Positions 62,755 to 64,000 of a DNA stretch of 64,000 bases are shown here, one piece after another; the stretch's first letter is position 1, and each line of letters begins with the position of its first letter. The notes below the pieces were generated by a model. That model did no database searches and had not been told where the DNA came from. It was given only the letters and a program-made list of their open reading frames with translations. This DNA comes from Paenibacillus sp. PvR098 (GTDB taxonomy: Bacteria > Bacillota > Bacilli > Paenibacillales > NBRC-103111), in NCBI RefSeq assembly GCF_017833255.1, contig NZ_JAFIBU010000001.1, positions 1,984,001 to 2,048,000 of the forward strand, in the 5' to 3' direction. The translations under genes were made by a program, and so were the position numbers.

Positions 62755-64000
62755 TTACGGATTTAAAACGAGCCTAGCTTGTGTCGTCTCTCCGGATTGA
62801 AGAGTGATCGTAGCCTGAATACTCATCGTCCCTCCCTCCGCGAATGATCTTAGTGTGCGGATCATAACGCCGTCACCCTGTGCATCCAATCCTCCCAGAA
62901 GGTCGCTAACCGACATATGAGCTGTACCATGATTGAAGACAACACTCTTCGTCATCCCCATCGCAGTAACGAAGATGGTTTGAACCTCAGGGGAGGCCTG
63001 AATGTTAAAGCCGGTTAATCGAAGCGTGTCATCCATTGCACCCGGTATCGTAAATGAAATAACATGGTCTTCCCCCACCTCGGCGGCAATACTCTGTCCG
63101 CCAATCATCGCGGATGCGGATTGAATCCACGGTCCGGATTCGGGTGTAGGTGATGGCACAGCTTCCAGCTCGGAGATTTTGTTCTCCGCAGCGATCAAAA
63201 GGTTCAGGTTGGTGATATCCGAATCGGCTGCGCCTTTGGCTTTTGCCGCATCTACCTTGCCCCGCGCCTCTGTTACCGCCTGCTTATGCTGCAGAGTTAA
63301 TTGGTCCGCGGAAGGCAACGACTGAATAGCATCGATCGCCGCTTGAAACTCTTGGGTCGGCCGCGCTTCGGTTACGGGTGCCGGAGCTCCGCCACCTCCA
63401 CCTCCACCTCCACCTCCCCCTGCACCCGGCGATGGCTGAGGTCCTCCCGCATCAGGTGTCTGATTCTTTTCCGGCACGGATGGTTCAGCTCCTGGAGCCT
63501 GCCCCGGTTCGGCAGTACCGGCATGCTCATTCACAATTCGGTTTGCTGCCTCTCTATATTGATCTCGATTGAAATTGAATTGATAGGCCAGACTGGCCAG
63601 CGCTTGTCTTTGAGCGCTTTCCCCAGGTGCAAAGCTCAACGTCCCGTCTACATTAGCGATGCCCTGGATAAAGCCCATTTGATAGGCTAGAGCTACATAA
63701 GGTCTCGCCCAAACGGACACCTGCTCACCATCCGTAAAGGGGATTTCCAGCGCGGCCTTGACGGCCTGCTCTTCCAATCCATACGCACGTATGAAAAAAA
63801 CGGCCAATTGCTCTCTTGTCACCGTATCATTCGGAGAGAAGGTGGACGATGAAGTCCCTGCGGTAATCCCCGACTTTACCAATGCCCCAACGCAGCCTCT
63901 ATACCATGCATCCTCCGGCACATCTTCAAATGCCGCAGCCGCCTCCGGCTCCTCGGCAATTTGTAATGAAAGAACCAGGATTTTGGCAAGATCCGCGCGG
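62755..64000 (-). CDS. SLH-domain surface protein, tandem paralog (5' end beyond window)
   Basis: A partial CDS open to the right edge; about 415 residues are visible. The start of SLH1 is cut (RADLAKILVLSLQ), followed by SLH2 (DVPEDAWYRGCVGALVKSGI) and SLH3 (FTDGEQVSVWARPYVALAYQMG). A linker with ten to twelve Gly follows, then one FIVAR-like unit and one copy of the repeated domain with AQGDGVMIRTLR. It is a short version of the protein at 59170-62700, 54 bases upstream of it, so the two are tandem duplicates and may share a transcript. Confidence 0.9.
   Translation of the reverse strand, partial: RADLAKILVLSLQIAEEPEAAAAFEDVPEDAWYRGCVGALVKSGITAGTSSSTFSPNDTVTREQLAVFFIRAYGLEEQAVKAALEIPFTDGEQVSVWARPYVALAYQMGFIQGIANVDGTLSFAPGESAQRQALASLAYQFNFNRDQYREAANRIVNEHAGTAEPGQAPGAEPSVPEKNQTPDAGGPQPSPGAGGGGGGGGGGGAPAPVTEARPTQEFQAAIDAIQSLPSADQLTLQHKQAVTEARGKVDAAKAKGAADSDITNLNLLIAAENKISELEAVPSPTPESGPWIQSASAMIGGQSIAAEVGEDHVISFTIPGAMDDTLRLTGFNIQASPEVQTIFVTAMGMTKSVVFNHGTAHMSVSDLLGGLDAQGDGVMIRTLRSFAEGGTMSIQATITLQSGETTQARLVLNP

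Overview
The window looks like a spore-forming, Gram-positive Bacillota chromosome, most likely Paenibacillus-like (Paenibacillaceae). Pointers are the PrkA kinase, a SpoVR fragment, YesM/YesN two-component systems, an AbrB-family regulator, large S-layer-homology (SLH) proteins and AGGAGG-type ribosome sites. The assignment is by protein character only; no rRNA or tRNA gene is present to confirm it.

The window has two parts that differ by eye in base composition. Positions 1 to about 30250 are AT-rich, accessory and almost all on the minus strand. Positions about 30255 to 64000 are more GC-rich and look like ordinary core chromosome, with several broken genes near the junction.

The accessory part begins with a large serine recombinase whose 3' end runs off the left edge, with a sigma-E-like promoter in front of it, a divergent 69-residue ORF and a terminator. 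It then carries a catabolic cluster. In transcription order (right to left) this holds an FCD-type GntR regulator and an XdhC-type cofactor insertion factor; a divergent LysR regulator; a NitT/TauT-type ABC transporter with an M20 hydrolase; a CoxG-like protein and a FAD subunit; an iron-sulfur subunit; a complete branched-chain-amino-acid-type ABC transporter; two molybdenum hydroxylase large subunits with a second, nearly identical iron-sulfur subunit; an ACMSD-like decarboxylase/amidohydrolase; a TctABC transporter; and an operon of FAD monooxygenase, DUF3891, DsrE and isochorismatase-like hydrolase. Two hydroxylations, a decarboxylation, a flavin hydroxylation and a final amidase step fit breakdown of an N-heteroaromatic acid such as nicotinate or a hydroxypyridine carboxylate. 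That substrate is an inference, and no classical ring-cleaving dioxygenase is seen.

The accessory part stops abruptly inside spoVR: the right-hand DNA starts at the conserved [10 protein letters not shown] segment and carries only the C-terminal half of SpoVR, on the plus strand. With the serine recombinase at the other end in convergent orientation, this has the geometry of a sporulation intervening element, like skin in sigK. The 5' half of spoVR is predicted just left of the window. This is the main discovery candidate.

The core part holds a DUF3052-like remnant, a PhoB-type regulator with a 7TMR-DISM sensor kinase, a MATE pump, a doubly broken methyltransferase, an unusual LytTR-PAS histidine kinase, prkA, a DUF2161 nuclease-fold protein, a thioredoxin-reductase-like flavoprotein and an MFS transporter. 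Next come a sugar ABC transporter divergent from a YesM/YesN operon that ends in a phosphodiester-glycosidase-family protein, a YwqE-type phosphatase, a 32-residue membrane peptide, an alpha/beta-hydrolase fused to a SARP-like regulator, an AbrB-type regulator, an MTA/purine phosphorylase, trmL, an orphan response regulator and two tandem SLH proteins.
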